64,000 nucleotides of DNA from Euryarchaeota archaeon Ods02 (GCA_028751075.1 JAQZDA010000001.1:20005-84004), one strand, 5' to 3'; counted from the first letter of the stretch, positions 35,959 to 45,462 are shown. Translations and numbers: made by a program. Notes: generated by a model not told the origin, from the letters alone.

Positions 35959-36861
35959 TCATCCTATCCAGGCGTTCGAGAACGACTCGAAGAAGTCCTC
36001 CGAGGTGTCGACCAGGACGTGTTCACCCTGGTTCTTCTCCGCCGCCGCTGCGACGTCGTCGACGTGACCACGCAGCCTCTCCAGGTAGATCCGCCTTCTC
36101 CTCGGAGTCATGTACGTCCGATACTCGGCGTCGGATTCGACGGCTGAGAACACCGTGTCACCGGTCGCCGGAAGCTCTAGCTCGTAAGGCGTCAACGGCT
36201 GGACGAAGACGAAGTAGCTGTCACCCAGTGCCTTCGCCGCTAGCTCGACGTCGAGTCGGTCTGATATCACGGTGGCGGCGTCGCCTGCTCTGTCGCGCAT
36301 CGACCGCACGGGGGCGACGAAGTCGCTTACGACTACGACCAGTGACTTCGACTCGATGCCGGAGGCGTACTCCGCGATTGCTCCGCCGACGTCCGCCCTG
36401 CCTTCGGGTTCCACGCTGTTGAGCTCGTCTATCAACCTGAGGACTTCACCTCGGTTGGAGACCCGTCTGTCGAGCTTCTCTATGGTGTCACGGAAGACGC
36501 TGTACCGGAAGTCGTTGTTCTCCGCAGCCGACAGGTAGGCGTAACCGAGCCCGATCTTGGCGCCGACCTCGAACTTCGACGGGTCGCCGTACCTCATAGA
36601 CCGCGAGGCATCCAGCAAGACGTGGACGGTGAGGTTGCGTTCCTCCTCGAACTCCTTCACGTAGTAGTCGTCGGTGCGTGCGTAGAGGTTCCAGTCTATA
36701 CGACGGGTGTCGTCGCCTGGACTGTACCTCCGGTGGTCGCTGAAGATCAGGCCGTCACCGGTGTATCCGGCTTCCTGTTCGCCGCGTAACATCGAGCTGA
36801 CGTTGCGCTTCAGCTCGAACTCGTACGCCTCTAGCTCCTGCAGGAAACCTGACTCTATCAT
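35959..36861 (-). CDS. DUF58 protein of the MoxR operon
   Basis: 300-residue DUF58 protein with a C-terminal VWA-like fold. The diagnostic stretch DHRRYSPGDDTRRIDWNLYA is complete, followed by VHVLLDASRSMRYGDPSKFE, a MIDAS-like DxSxS site, and LVVVVSDFVAPVRSM. DUF58 proteins work with MoxR ATPases in assembling or activating metalloproteins or surface complexes. Last gene of the leftward six-gene operon; its start overlaps the moxR stop by 4 bases. Confidence 0.9.
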   Translation of the reverse strand: MIESGFLQELEAYEFELKRNVSSMLRGEQEAGYTGDGLIFSDHRRYSPGDDTRRIDWNLYARTDDYYVKEFEEERNLTVHVLLDASRSMRYGDPSKFEVGAKIGLGYAYLSAAENNDFRYSVFRDTIEKLDRRVSNRGEVLRLIDELNSVEPEGRADVGGAIAEYASGIESKSLVVVVSDFVAPVRSMRDRAGDAATVISDRLDVELAAKALGDSYFVFVQPLTPYELELPATGDTVFSAVESDAEYRTYMTPRRRRIYLERLRGHVDDVAAAAEKNQGEHVLVDTSEDFFESFSNAWIG

Positions 36862-37808
36862 ATGAGGTCTCGGATGGCGTCGTCGGCTGTGACGCCCTCG
36901 CGCTCCGCCTGGAAGTCCACGATCACGCGGTGACGCATCACCGGTACAGCCATCTTCTCCACCGCGCTCTCGCTGACGTAGTTGTTGCCGCGCATGAACG
37001 ACAGCGCCTTCGCCGCGAGAACCAGGGACAGGGAGGCGCGTGGGCTGGCGCCGAACTCGAGGTCCTCCGCTTCACGGGTTCTCTCCACCAGACGGATGGC
37101 TTCCGCGCGGACGTCGTCCGCGACGGGTATCCCTCGGACGTACTCCTGTATCTCCTGCAGCTCCTCAGCCGACAGTACGGTGTCGAGCTCTATATCCCTC
37201 TCCTTCTCCGAGGTGTATCTGTCGACGATGAGGTCCTCCTCCTCGAACGACGGGTAGTCGAAGGTTATCTTCATCATGAACCGGTCGCTCTGAGCCTCCG
37301 GCAGCGGGTAGGTTCCCTCCTGATCTATGGGGTTCTGCGTCGCCAGCAGGAAGAACGGCTCCGGAAGCATGTGAGTCTCTCCGCCCGCGGTCACCTGTCG
37401 TTCCTCCATCGCCTCCAGATACGCGGCCTGGGTCTTCGGAGTCGCACGGTTTATCTCGTCGGCGAGCATCACGTTCGCGAACACCGGCCCTGGTTCGAAG
37501 ACGAACTCCTTCCCGTCCTCGTGCTCCCTGATAACCTCGGTGCCGGTGACGTCGCTGGGCATCAGGTCGGGTGTGCTCTGGATCCGGCTGAACGACATGT
37601 CGGTGACGTCGGCGACGGTTCGCACCATCATGGTCTTCGCGAGCCCCGGGTTACCCTCGAGCAACGCGTTTCCGTCGCATAACAGGCATACGAGGAGCTG
37701 ACGCAGCGTCCCACGCTGGCCGACTATCTTCTTCCCGACCTCATCCTCTACACGTTTGACGCGTTCCTGTAGCTCAGGTAGCTCCTCCGAACCCATGTCT
37801 CTATCCAC
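36858..37808 (-). CDS. MoxR-type AAA+ ATPase
   Basis: 316-residue MoxR ATPase: Walker A LLEGNPGLAKTMMVRTVADV, Walker B MLADEINRATPKTQAAYLEA with the typical MoxR NRATPK, sensor 1 FLLATQNPIDQEGTYPLPEA, and sensor 2 in GASPRASLSLVLAAKAL. MoxR proteins act as chaperones for VWA-domain partners, and here DUF58 (4-base overlap downstream) and two VWA/BatA proteins upstream are in the same run. Length normal. Confidence 0.95.
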   Translation of the reverse strand: MDRDMGSEELPELQERVKRVEDEVGKKIVGQRGTLRQLLVCLLCDGNALLEGNPGLAKTMMVRTVADVTDMSFSRIQSTPDLMPSDVTGTEVIREHEDGKEFVFEPGPVFANVMLADEINRATPKTQAAYLEAMEERQVTAGGETHMLPEPFFLLATQNPIDQEGTYPLPEAQSDRFMMKITFDYPSFEEEDLIVDRYTSEKERDIELDTVLSAEELQEIQEYVRGIPVADDVRAEAIRLVERTREAEDLEFGASPRASLSLVLAAKALSFMRGNNYVSESAVEKMAVPVMRHRVIVDFQAEREGVTADDAIRDLI

Positions 37809-38631
37809 CCTCCCTCACGCTATGAAAGTACTCCTTCACGACACGTCTGTCCTCGGGCGACAGAGCCGCGGCGTCCTCCTTGTATATGTCGACGGCGGCG
37901 ACTGCATCTACTTCGAAGTCCTCGAACGACGCGTCGTAGTACTCCCCAGCACTGCCGCCGCCGTCACCCGGTGCCGGTGCTCCACCACCCCGGAGATCGA
38001 GCAACAGCTCGTCCTCACCCTCCGTCATCTCCCCGCCTTCACCTAGAAGGTGGTCGCCTGACTCCGGCCCCGTGTACCGGTCCTCAGCGTCCTCGGCGAG
38101 GCCGAAGTCGTCGTCCACAGGTTCACCCCAAAGCGTCCGCTCCCCCAGGTCCACTGGACCAGGTACCCCCGTGCCACCCGCCATCAACACTGCTCCGACC
38201 CCTAGCACGAGAGCGAGGGAGACGGTCAGGCGACGACCGTGGACGAAGCCCTGGCTGGATGTCTCCTGCAGGTCCTCGAGCACCTCCCGGTAGAGAGCCT
38301 CTGCCGCCGCCGAGCTCTCGCCTTCTCGTGCGGCGTCTCTCGCCGTCCGAAGCTTCTCCCGTACGCCGGGGTTTATCTCCTCGAAGTACTCCAGGGTCCT
38401 GCGTCGGTAAACGAGGTAGCTGTCGGCGAAGAAGAAGGTGACTGCTGCGGCGGAAGCAGCTGGGTAGACTACGCTGTACCCCAGGATCTCTGCTTCTACT
38501 CCAGTTAGCCGAAGCGTGGCGAGGGCGAGGAAGAAAACGACGGCGGATTCGACGAAGGCGTGTAGTACCGCTGCCTTCAATCCCTCTCGCCTTATCTGCT
38601 TTACAGCGGCCTCGACCTCTTCCCTTACCAT
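37801..38631 (-). CDS. Membrane protein of the MoxR operon, function unknown
   Basis: 276 residues. An N-terminal region with two or three hydrophobic segments (AFVESAVVFFLALATLRLTG, GYSVVYPAASAAAVTFFFAD) is followed by a charged helical stretch, another membrane helix (LALVLGVGAVLMAGG), then an acidic Gly-rich region (LLDLRGGGAPAPGDGGGSAG) and a helical end. Its stop overlaps the moxR start by 8 bases. Haloarchaeal MoxR clusters often carry a protein of this kind; I cannot give it a role. Confidence 0.75.
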   Translation of the reverse strand: MVREEVEAAVKQIRREGLKAAVLHAFVESAVVFFLALATLRLTGVEAEILGYSVVYPAASAAAVTFFFADSYLVYRRRTLEYFEEINPGVREKLRTARDAAREGESSAAAEALYREVLEDLQETSSQGFVHGRRLTVSLALVLGVGAVLMAGGTGVPGPVDLGERTLWGEPVDDDFGLAEDAEDRYTGPESGDHLLGEGGEMTEGEDELLLDLRGGGAPAPGDGGGSAGEYYDASFEDFEVDAVAAVDIYKEDAAALSPEDRRVVKEYFHSVREGG

Positions 38632-38633
38632 GT

Positions 38634-39215
38634 TTATCTATGCTCCGACGGGCTTGCGACGCTTCTTGGATCACAGTCCTCCGCATCTTCACAGCTGCCG
38701 TAGAGGCTTTCGTAGTCGTTCCAGAGATCTTCATACTGCATCTCTAGATCCTGCTTCTCCGCTTCGAGCTCCTCGATGTCCTCGTTGAGGGAGTCGATGT
38801 CGCGCTCCAGCGACATGACCTCCCTCTCGTGGTCTTCCTCCATCTCCTCGATATCACCTTCGAGACCCTCTACCTCTCGCTCGAGGTCCTCGATATCAGA
38901 TTCACGTCTCTCTACCTCGCTCTCGAGGCTGCGTTTCATGCGTTCTACCTCCGATAGCTCCTGCGCCAACCGGTCGATGTCGTCGGCGTCGGTCTCGAGG
39001 TCGTCGATGGTCTGTCGTGCGTCGACGAGCTCCTGCTCGGTCTCGTGTAGCTCCTCCTGGGTCTGCTCTAGCTCGTCCTGAACTTCGGCCACGGCTTCGT
39101 CGCGTTCGCTCACCTGTTCGTAGTAGAAAGCGGTGGCACCCGCCGTACCTATCATCGCCACCGCGACGAGAGCCGCCATGTAGACGTTGATGGTGCTGCC
39201 GACGTAGGAGGTCAC
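38634..39215 (-). CDS. Membrane-anchored coiled-coil protein
   Basis: 193 residues. One N-terminal membrane helix (NVYMAALVAVAMIGTAGATAF, about residues 9-29) is followed by about 140 residues of almost continuous heptad-type coiled coil (e.g. LEQTQEELHETEQELVDARQ and EDLEREVEGLEGDIEEMEE) and a short tail with two Cys (YGSCEDAEDCD). It sits between the DUF276-type membrane gene (2-base gap) and the VWA gene (37-base gap) inside the MoxR operon. It could be a spacer, tether or scaffold for the VWA proteins; no named family recognised. Confidence 0.75.
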   Translation of the reverse strand: MTSYVGSTINVYMAALVAVAMIGTAGATAFYYEQVSERDEAVAEVQDELEQTQEELHETEQELVDARQTIDDLETDADDIDRLAQELSEVERMKRSLESEVERRESDIEDLEREVEGLEGDIEEMEEDHEREVMSLERDIDSLNEDIEELEAEKQDLEMQYEDLWNDYESLYGSCEDAEDCDPRSVASPSEHR

Positions 39216-39252
39216 TAAGCCACCTCGCTAACCGTGTAGTTCACTGTATACA

Positions 39253-41610
39253 TTACTCCATCCACCTGTAAATCCGTTGTGGCAGCAGTTCAGCCAGTCG
39301 GTAGCCGTAGACCTCCTCCAGACGACGGAGACAGACCTCCGTGAGATACAGTCCGAGAGCGAGGAACAGGAACAGCCAGTCGCGGTTCTGCCGCGTGGTA
39401 CGGGTCACGGGCTCACGTGTGGAGACGTCCTCCGCTATCGCTTCGGCTTCGTCGACGGGGTACACGCCTCCACCGGTTACGGATGCAGCGCTCTCCAGCC
39501 TCGGGGACACCCCGAATCCACCGAGCTCACGTGGGTAGTTGACGGCGTACTCGACGTCACCCACGGACCGCCAGCCGGTCTCCGCCGGCGTCACCGTGGC
39601 TTCGAAGGTTGCGTGGTCCACCTGTCTGAAGCTCTGGTTGGCGGCGACGGGCCGCGTCACTCCCCTGTACCTCAGCGTGGTCGGTTCGCCGACGTGGGTG
39701 TCCCCGGCTTCGTAGACGTCCACCAGGGTCCTACGTGGGTCTCCGGCGGCCCAGGAGGCGCTGCGGGTTGCCAGGGCTCTATCGGGTTCCTGCAGCAGGC
39801 CGTCGAGGACGCCGTCGCCACGGTGACCTGTCACGCTGACGACGCGGCCGTCTCCGTACCTCCAAGCCGACACCGCAGGTAGTCCATCCTGCGACACCGC
39901 CAGGAGGTCTGCGGTGCCGCGCGCTGCGACGGGATGGGTCGTCGACACCGTGTTCGTCGTCTCTACGCCTCGTGTGATGAAGTGGTCTCTGTCCATCACA
40001 GTAATGGAGTCTAACTCCTCACGCTCGCCTTCCTCGTCGAACAATACCGAGAGTCGGTCGACGTCGGTGGCCGGGAAGTAGCTACCTCCGGAGGCGCTCG
40101 CGACCTCCCTCATGAAGACGTGGTCGGGTTCGCCGACGCCGACGCCGACGACCCTGATGCCGTCTTCACCCATCTCCCCTGCGAGATCTATCGCGGGCTG
40201 CCGTAGATGAGGCCAGACCTCGCCGTCGGATATCAAGATCACGTTGCCGCCTCCGTCTAACATGTCTCTCGCACCCCTCAGACCTATGGCTACGTCGGTG
40301 CCCCCTCCGGACGCCTCGACCCGGTTGATGGTGTCCTGGACCTCCTGTCGTTCGTCCTCCAGCGGACGGAGCCCGCTTATCTCGTAGACCGCGTGGTCGA
40401 ACGCCATCACGCCGACGTTGTGTTCGTCGCTCATGCTGTCGACCGCTGACGCCGCAAGACCCCTGTTCATCTGGATCTCGTCCTCCACGCTGCCGCTTAC
40501 GTCTATCAACACCACCACGTCGGTGTCGTAGTCGACGCCTCCCTCGCGGACGGGGAGCATCGTCCCCAGCAGGCTCTCCTCGTACCCACCTCTTTCGTAG
40601 GCGTCGGGACCTCCGGCGACGACGAGGCCGTTCCCGTCGAGCACGTGCTCCTGAAGCGCGGCCAGGTCTCCCGCGTCTTCCGCGGCTACGTTCTGCATCA
40701 CCACAGCCTGGTACTGCGAGAGGTCGGAGGGTACTTCGTCGGCGTACTCCACCTGATAGAGGTCATCGAGAAGCTGTGAGTACGGGTAGACCGCTGGGGC
40801 GACGTACAGTAACCGCGGGGGTTCGACGACGTCTACGGACTTCCGGTATACGTCGTTCTCGGTGAAGACGTCGTCGACGTCCGCTGTGGCAGTTATCCTG
40901 TGGCTGCCTTCCCCTGTGAACCTATGCTGGAGCTCGTGTACTTCGCCGCGCTCTAGCTCCGTCGAGGTTACGTGTTCTCCGTCTACCTCGACGTCTACGG
41001 CCGCCTCCGTGAACTCGACTCCGTCGACGGACACCCTGTACGTGGCTGCTGCACCGTCGCCGACGACTCCGGGTCCGTCGACCTCTACGTAGGCCGCCGG
41101 CCGGGTGGGCTGTAGCTCTACGGCATGTAACCGGGCGTTCAAAGATGACGCTGCACGCGCCGCCTCAGGTATCCCGGTTCCGTGGGTGACTCTGCCGTCG
41201 CTGTAGAGAAGTAGCTCTCCGTCTCGTTCGACGTGCGAGAGTACCGCGTCACCTAACGGTGACTCGTTGCCCGCGGCTACCGGCGTCGTGGTGACCTCGA
41301 CGCCTGCTGCCTCCAGCCCCTCAACCAGCTCCTCCGGACCGTGTTCGTAGACGTCCATGCTGCTGCTCTCGTCGATCAGAACGTGTACATGTTCACCCGT
41401 TTCGACCGTGTCGGGGGCTACGACGTATGGTCCGGCGACCGCCACCGCTATCAGTGATATCACGGTGAGGCGAGTGGTGTAGAGGGCGAGACGACGGTGT
41501 GACGTCATCTCCGCCTCCGACGTCCGGTACATGAGAACGTACAGTCCGGCGGCGGCTAAGGGTACGAGCAACAGCGCCTCCGTTCGGGTGAACGCCACGT
41601 CTACGACCAC
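39253..41610 (-). CDS. Large VWA-domain membrane protein with class I glutamine-amidotransferase-like part
   Basis: 785 residues, the largest protein of the operon. Two N-terminal membrane helices (LLLVPLAAAGLYVLMYRTSE and TRLTVISLIAVAVAGPYVV) precede a VWA-like segment (HVHVLIDESSSMDVYEHGPE), a beta-rich domain, and a GATase-like segment (DGNGLVVAGGPDAYERGGYE). The main VWA domain has an intact MIDAS site, VVVLIDVSGSVEDEIQMNRG, with SGGGTDVAIGL and ILISDGEVWPHLR. The C-terminus has one last helix (RDWLFLFLALGLYLTEVCL). The layout recalls bacterial BatA/B-type proteins. It probably interacts with MoxR through its VWA domain. Confidence 0.85.
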   Translation of the reverse strand: MVVDVAFTRTEALLLVPLAAAGLYVLMYRTSEAEMTSHRRLALYTTRLTVISLIAVAVAGPYVVAPDTVETGEHVHVLIDESSSMDVYEHGPEELVEGLEAAGVEVTTTPVAAGNESPLGDAVLSHVERDGELLLYSDGRVTHGTGIPEAARAASSLNARLHAVELQPTRPAAYVEVDGPGVVGDGAAATYRVSVDGVEFTEAAVDVEVDGEHVTSTELERGEVHELQHRFTGEGSHRITATADVDDVFTENDVYRKSVDVVEPPRLLYVAPAVYPYSQLLDDLYQVEYADEVPSDLSQYQAVVMQNVAAEDAGDLAALQEHVLDGNGLVVAGGPDAYERGGYEESLLGTMLPVREGGVDYDTDVVVLIDVSGSVEDEIQMNRGLAASAVDSMSDEHNVGVMAFDHAVYEISGLRPLEDERQEVQDTINRVEASGGGTDVAIGLRGARDMLDGGGNVILISDGEVWPHLRQPAIDLAGEMGEDGIRVVGVGVGEPDHVFMREVASASGGSYFPATDVDRLSVLFDEEGEREELDSITVMDRDHFITRGVETTNTVSTTHPVAARGTADLLAVSQDGLPAVSAWRYGDGRVVSVTGHRGDGVLDGLLQEPDRALATRSASWAAGDPRRTLVDVYEAGDTHVGEPTTLRYRGVTRPVAANQSFRQVDHATFEATVTPAETGWRSVGDVEYAVNYPRELGGFGVSPRLESAASVTGGGVYPVDEAEAIAEDVSTREPVTRTTRQNRDWLFLFLALGLYLTEVCLRRLEEVYGYRLAELLPQRIYRWME

Positions 41611-41677
41611 TGTATCTCACCTACTCCTCGTTGTCTAAGGCGGCCGAAAGACCCCGGGTGACGACGGCCTAAGGCGT

Positions 41678-43468
41678 TCACAGGTCCCCCCTGTACCGCA
41701 GGTAAAGCAGCTCCGTAACCACGAAGGCGAGCGCGAACACCGCTATCCACGGCGTCAGATCCAGCGGAACCGTGGCGTCCTGGCTTCTCTCGGCCGCCTC
41801 CCCACCCGATGTCTCGTCGACGGGGTCCGCTGAGACGTCGGACTCCCTGATGCTCTGGAGGTTCGCGCTGTAAAGGCCGTCAGAGGTGCGGTAGAATCCC
41901 TGTACCTCCATCGAGGTGGGGCTCGTTCGTTCGCCGTCGGGTGCTTCAACTGTGGCGTCGCCTACGTCGAGGGTTTCGCCGGTCTCTCTGTTGGCGTCCT
42001 GCAGTGTCGCCCTGTCTTCCGCGTGGTGTACGAGGTCACGCCAGAACAGCGGGTAGCTGTGGCTGGCGTCGAAGTCCGATGCATCGGTCATGTACCCGAG
42101 GTAGATGCTGCGTCCATCACCCACTGTTTCCTCCGCTAGCAGCGGATGACCCCCCGAGGATACCACGGTGGAGTTGTCGGCGTGCCCATGCAGTATCTCC
42201 GTTGGCCGCGGGAGGCTGTAGCCGTCGGCCACAGGGTGTTCACTTTCCTGCTCCACCGTCCCCCCGTCAGTCGGCGAGCCCGGTTCTACGCTGGCTAGGT
42301 CAAGGAACTCCTCGCCGTACAGCTGTAGGTCGTCCTGCGCGGTGAAGACCACTCCACCACCGGCTTCCGCGACCTCGCGGGCGTCTCTTGCGTTCCGGCT
42401 TACGAGCCGGTCCACCTGTACGTCGTGGAAGACCACGACATCGTAGTCGTCAGCGGTGAACGAGGATGCGGGCGGTGACTGCACTGTGACGTCGATGGAC
42501 TCCGTTGACCGTAACGCGGCTTCCACGCTTCCGCCGTCGCTGGTGACGAGCAAGACGTCGAGCGCTCCCTCTGGATGCCGTGCGAGGTATACGACGTCGT
42601 CGGTGGTGAAGTCGTCGCCGGGCACCAGCTCTGCGGTGGCTCCACCCGGAGGTATCTCGGCGGAGACTGTCTCACGGCTCTCGGGATCTACGGTGACGTC
42701 GACGGTCGTGTTCTCGACCTCCACGGTTCTGTCGACGGTGGTTTCTCCGTAGTTGTGAACCGTCAGCTCCGCGCTGTTCCCCGTTATCGTGACGTCTACG
42801 AAGCCCACGTTGTCGCCCCCTCCATCGCTGTACTGGTCGAGCACCACCGGTGTTCCGGTGGCACGCATCTGTTCCACGGGGTACCGCCAGTCGGTGAAGT
42901 CGGTGAAGTCGCTGTATACTAGCACTCTCGTGTCCTCGCCTGCGAGCGCGTTAGCCTGGCTGAGGGCGGAACGCAGGCTGGACTCCGCGTCCGTCACGCT
43001 GATGTCCTCGAGGGCTGCACTGGCTTCGGCGCTGCCTCCGTTCCGGAGCTCGACGGAGGCGGATGCGCCCGCTACTACGACTGTGGTGTCGTCGGTGACC
43101 TCCTGCTGCGCCGCCGCTACCGCTTGCTGGAAACGGGTTTCGCCGTCGCCGGTCGCCATGCTAGCGCCTGCGTCGACGACGAGAACGGTGCTACCTCCGT
43201 GTTCTGCACCGCCGACAGATAGATACGGTGAGGCTAGGGCAAGCGATAGCAAGGCGAGCACGGTGATCTGAAGTACAAGAAGTCGGTTTCGTTTCAGCCG
43301 GTCTACGACGGGGTTGGATCCGCCCTCTTCCTCCGGAGTCGGCAGGAAACCCATCGTCGGTATCTCTACCTCCCGTGGGTCGGGTCTGAAGATGTAGAGC
43401 AGTACAAGCGGTACTATCGACAGCAAAGCGAGGAGGCCGACAGGGTTGAGGAACAGACTGCTTACCAT
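41678..43468 (-). CDS. BatA-N/VWA-domain membrane protein
   Basis: 596 residues, first gene of the operon. The N-terminus is the aerotolerance-operon BatA signature: FLNPVGLLALLSIVPLVLLY followed by RPDPREVEIPTMGFL, then a second helix (RLLVLQITVLALLSLALA) and a VWA-like domain whose first motif is VLVVDAGASMATGDGETRFQ, with Ala-Gly in place of the usual Ser, so metal binding may be weakened. A long beta-rich middle part follows, and a last helix (LTPWIAVFALAFVVTELLYL) anchors the C-terminus. The next gene begins 67 bases downstream. Confidence 0.88.
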   Translation of the reverse strand: MVSSLFLNPVGLLALLSIVPLVLLYIFRPDPREVEIPTMGFLPTPEEEGGSNPVVDRLKRNRLLVLQITVLALLSLALASPYLSVGGAEHGGSTVLVVDAGASMATGDGETRFQQAVAAAQQEVTDDTTVVVAGASASVELRNGGSAEASAALEDISVTDAESSLRSALSQANALAGEDTRVLVYSDFTDFTDWRYPVEQMRATGTPVVLDQYSDGGGDNVGFVDVTITGNSAELTVHNYGETTVDRTVEVENTTVDVTVDPESRETVSAEIPPGGATAELVPGDDFTTDDVVYLARHPEGALDVLLVTSDGGSVEAALRSTESIDVTVQSPPASSFTADDYDVVVFHDVQVDRLVSRNARDAREVAEAGGGVVFTAQDDLQLYGEEFLDLASVEPGSPTDGGTVEQESEHPVADGYSLPRPTEILHGHADNSTVVSSGGHPLLAEETVGDGRSIYLGYMTDASDFDASHSYPLFWRDLVHHAEDRATLQDANRETGETLDVGDATVEAPDGERTSPTSMEVQGFYRTSDGLYSANLQSIRESDVSADPVDETSGGEAAERSQDATVPLDLTPWIAVFALAFVVTELLYLRYRGDL

Positions 43469-43533
43469 CCAGTTTCCATCCAGGGTTCCGTAGTCCGGCC
43501 GCGGGTTTAAGAGTTCACCCCTGGTTCCGATGG

Positions 43534-43540
43534 CTTTAAC
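43534..43540 (+). promoter_or_regulatory. TATA-like box for the PRC-barrel gene
   Basis: CTTTAAC lies about 30 bases before the ATG at 43567. It supports that ATG over the in-frame GTG 12 bases upstream, which would be too close. Confidence 0.45.
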
Positions 43541-43566
43541 TCCCTCGTAGTCAAGTGGAAGCTAAG

Positions 43567-43848
43567 ATGCCGGCAGACGACGACATCACCCGTCTCATCG
43601 GACGTGACGTCTACTCGAACAACGGGGTGTTCGTCGGTCACGTGGAGGACGTCCGTCTCGACACCGACGAAAGACGTATCTCGGGCCTCGCTCTCGGCAA
43701 CGCGAACAAGGAGCTGTTCGACCAGGAGGACGGCAAGGGAGTGATCATCCCGTACAGGTGGGTTAGCGCGGTGGGAGACATAGTGATAATCAAGGACGTC
43801 ATCGAGAGGCTACGTGCGCGGACGGAGGAAGCCGAGGAAGCAGTCTGA
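43567..43848 (+). CDS. PRC-barrel domain protein
   Basis: 93-residue single PRC-barrel domain: ITRLIGRDVYSNNGVFVGHV, RLDTDERRISGLALGNANKE and GVIIPYRWVSAVGDIVII give the full set of beta strands, followed by a short charged helix. The domain occurs in ribosome maturation factor RimM and photosynthetic reaction-centre H subunit, and as lone small proteins in archaea that may bind RNA or other proteins. Stand-alone gene, divergent from the MoxR operon and convergent with the TrkA/DHH gene. Confidence 0.88.
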   Translation: MPADDDITRLIGRDVYSNNGVFVGHVEDVRLDTDERRISGLALGNANKELFDQEDGKGVIIPYRWVSAVGDIVIIKDVIERLRARTEEAEEAV

Positions 43849-43911
43849 TCTATCTCTATATACCACCAGCTATGTTCCAGGTACCTGCTTGATTAGCGTG
43901 GACCTGAACCG

Positions 43912-45360
43912 TCACTCTTCGCCGTCCCCGTCATCCACGTTCAGCTCCCTCAGGACCTTCGTCTTCACCGTCTCGTCGACCAGCTCCCTGAGTATCTCGC
44001 GGTCCTCCTCCTCTTCGTCGACGCCTCCGAACAGGCCGAGGGAAACGGTGGCGTGGGCTTCGTCGGTGTGGCCGACTACCTCGGCTTCCTCGAACGCCTG
44101 CTTGAGTACTCGTTCCATGTTGACTCGGACGTCGTTCGAATGGGCGGCGACGTGGATACGGTCGTCGACTACGCCGAAGACGACGGCGGTGGAGATGGCT
44201 TCGAGTCCCAGCAGGGTGTCGGCGGCTCTACCGAGGGTGTCGGCGTCGTTGATGAAGCCGACGTTGCTGACGAGGAAGCTGCTGTGTACTTCGCGGTTGA
44301 TGATGCTCTGGGCTAAGACGTCGAACTCCTCCGGCGACATCGACGTCGACTCCAGCTCCTCCAGCAGGTCGTGGTCCGCCAGGGGATACAGGTAGGCGGC
44401 GGCGCGGAGGTCGCCGGGTGTTGCGTTCCGGCGGAAGTACCTGGTCTTGGTCCGGATGCCGTGTAGCAACCCCGTGAGTATCCGTCTGTTTCCGCCTGTG
44501 TCGACGTCGACCTCCTGTAGATACCGCGTCATAGTGGTGGAGTTGCTGCCTGTGTTAGCGCCGACGTCGGTGTAGTCGGCGTCGACCTCTCCGCCGACGC
44601 CTTCGTGGTGTATCCAGGCGGAGGCGTCGAACGGGGGTCGTTCCTCCTGTTCGACCCTTCCGATGGCGACCACGCTGTCGTAGTCGTCGAGGTCGTCCTC
44701 GGTTACGTCCAAGACCTCGACCTCGAGGAGGTTGGCGAAGGTCTCGCCGCGGCGGTGTCTGTGGTCGCCGTGGTAGACGACGTCGGCGTCTACGTCGAAC
44801 TCCTCGGCGATGGCCTGGACGGCGGCGGCCGCCGCGATGCTGTCGGGTTCGAAGCTACGGTAGACGACGACGGCCGCGTCATCTCCTGCTGTTAGGATGT
44901 CGACGAGCTGTCGGGCTCGGTGTTCGAGCTCTCCGGTGTCGATGGCGCGGATGGCGCTCTCAGCGATAACCTGCGGTGGGTTGATGACGTAGTCGGCGCC
45001 GGCTTCCTCTAGCTGCTCGTGGCTTACGGGGTCGGTGGCGCGTACGATGACGTACTGGTCGGGGTTCTCCTCCTTAAGGTTCCTGAGCGCTTCCTCGTTG
45101 TCGTCGACGAAGCTCGTGAGCACCAGCGCGACCGGGGTGTCGTTGATCTCGTCCGCGACCTCGGGGTCGGTGATGTCGCGGTGGATGGCGTTTAGGTCCT
45201 GATCCCTGAGGGCTTCGACGCGGCTCTCGTCCTTGTCGTAGATCACCAGGCGTTTACCCTGCTCCATCAGCCTCGTGGCTACGACGTGTCCGACGCTTCC
45301 GCATCCGAGTATCGCGTACTCCGGCGGAGGGTCGCCTCCGTCCGAGAGACGTGGCTTCAT
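43912..45360 (-). CDS. TrkA-N/DHH-DHHA1 fusion protein
   Basis: 482 residues. The N-terminal ~130 residues are a TrkA-N/KTN Rossmann domain (EYAILGCGSVGHVVATRLME, with VIYDKDESRVEAL). The rest resembles a DHH-DHHA1 phosphoesterase, ending with VVDDRIHVAAHSNDVRVNME and HATVSLGLFGG of DHHA1. Catalytic motifs are eroded: the DHH triad reads AWIHHEG, and the first Asp motif reads FEPDSIAAA without the second Asp. It may have become a nucleotide or cyclic-dinucleotide sensor for ion transport. Fusions of this kind are common in haloarchaea. Confidence 0.82.
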   Translation of the reverse strand: MKPRLSDGGDPPPEYAILGCGSVGHVVATRLMEQGKRLVIYDKDESRVEALRDQDLNAIHRDITDPEVADEINDTPVALVLTSFVDDNEEALRNLKEENPDQYVIVRATDPVSHEQLEEAGADYVINPPQVIAESAIRAIDTGELEHRARQLVDILTAGDDAAVVVYRSFEPDSIAAAAAVQAIAEEFDVDADVVYHGDHRHRRGETFANLLEVEVLDVTEDDLDDYDSVVAIGRVEQEERPPFDASAWIHHEGVGGEVDADYTDVGANTGSNSTTMTRYLQEVDVDTGGNRRILTGLLHGIRTKTRYFRRNATPGDLRAAAYLYPLADHDLLEELESTSMSPEEFDVLAQSIINREVHSSFLVSNVGFINDADTLGRAADTLLGLEAISTAVVFGVVDDRIHVAAHSNDVRVNMERVLKQAFEEAEVVGHTDEAHATVSLGLFGGVDEEEEDREILRELVDETVKTKVLRELNVDDGDGEE

Positions 45361-45462
45361 ACCTCTAGCGTAAGCAGGTGGTAACTTAGAAGTTGCCTAA
45401 AGCATGCGACCGCGAGAGAACACGGGCTGCAGACGTTCTATACCTCGTTCATTAGATCTCCT

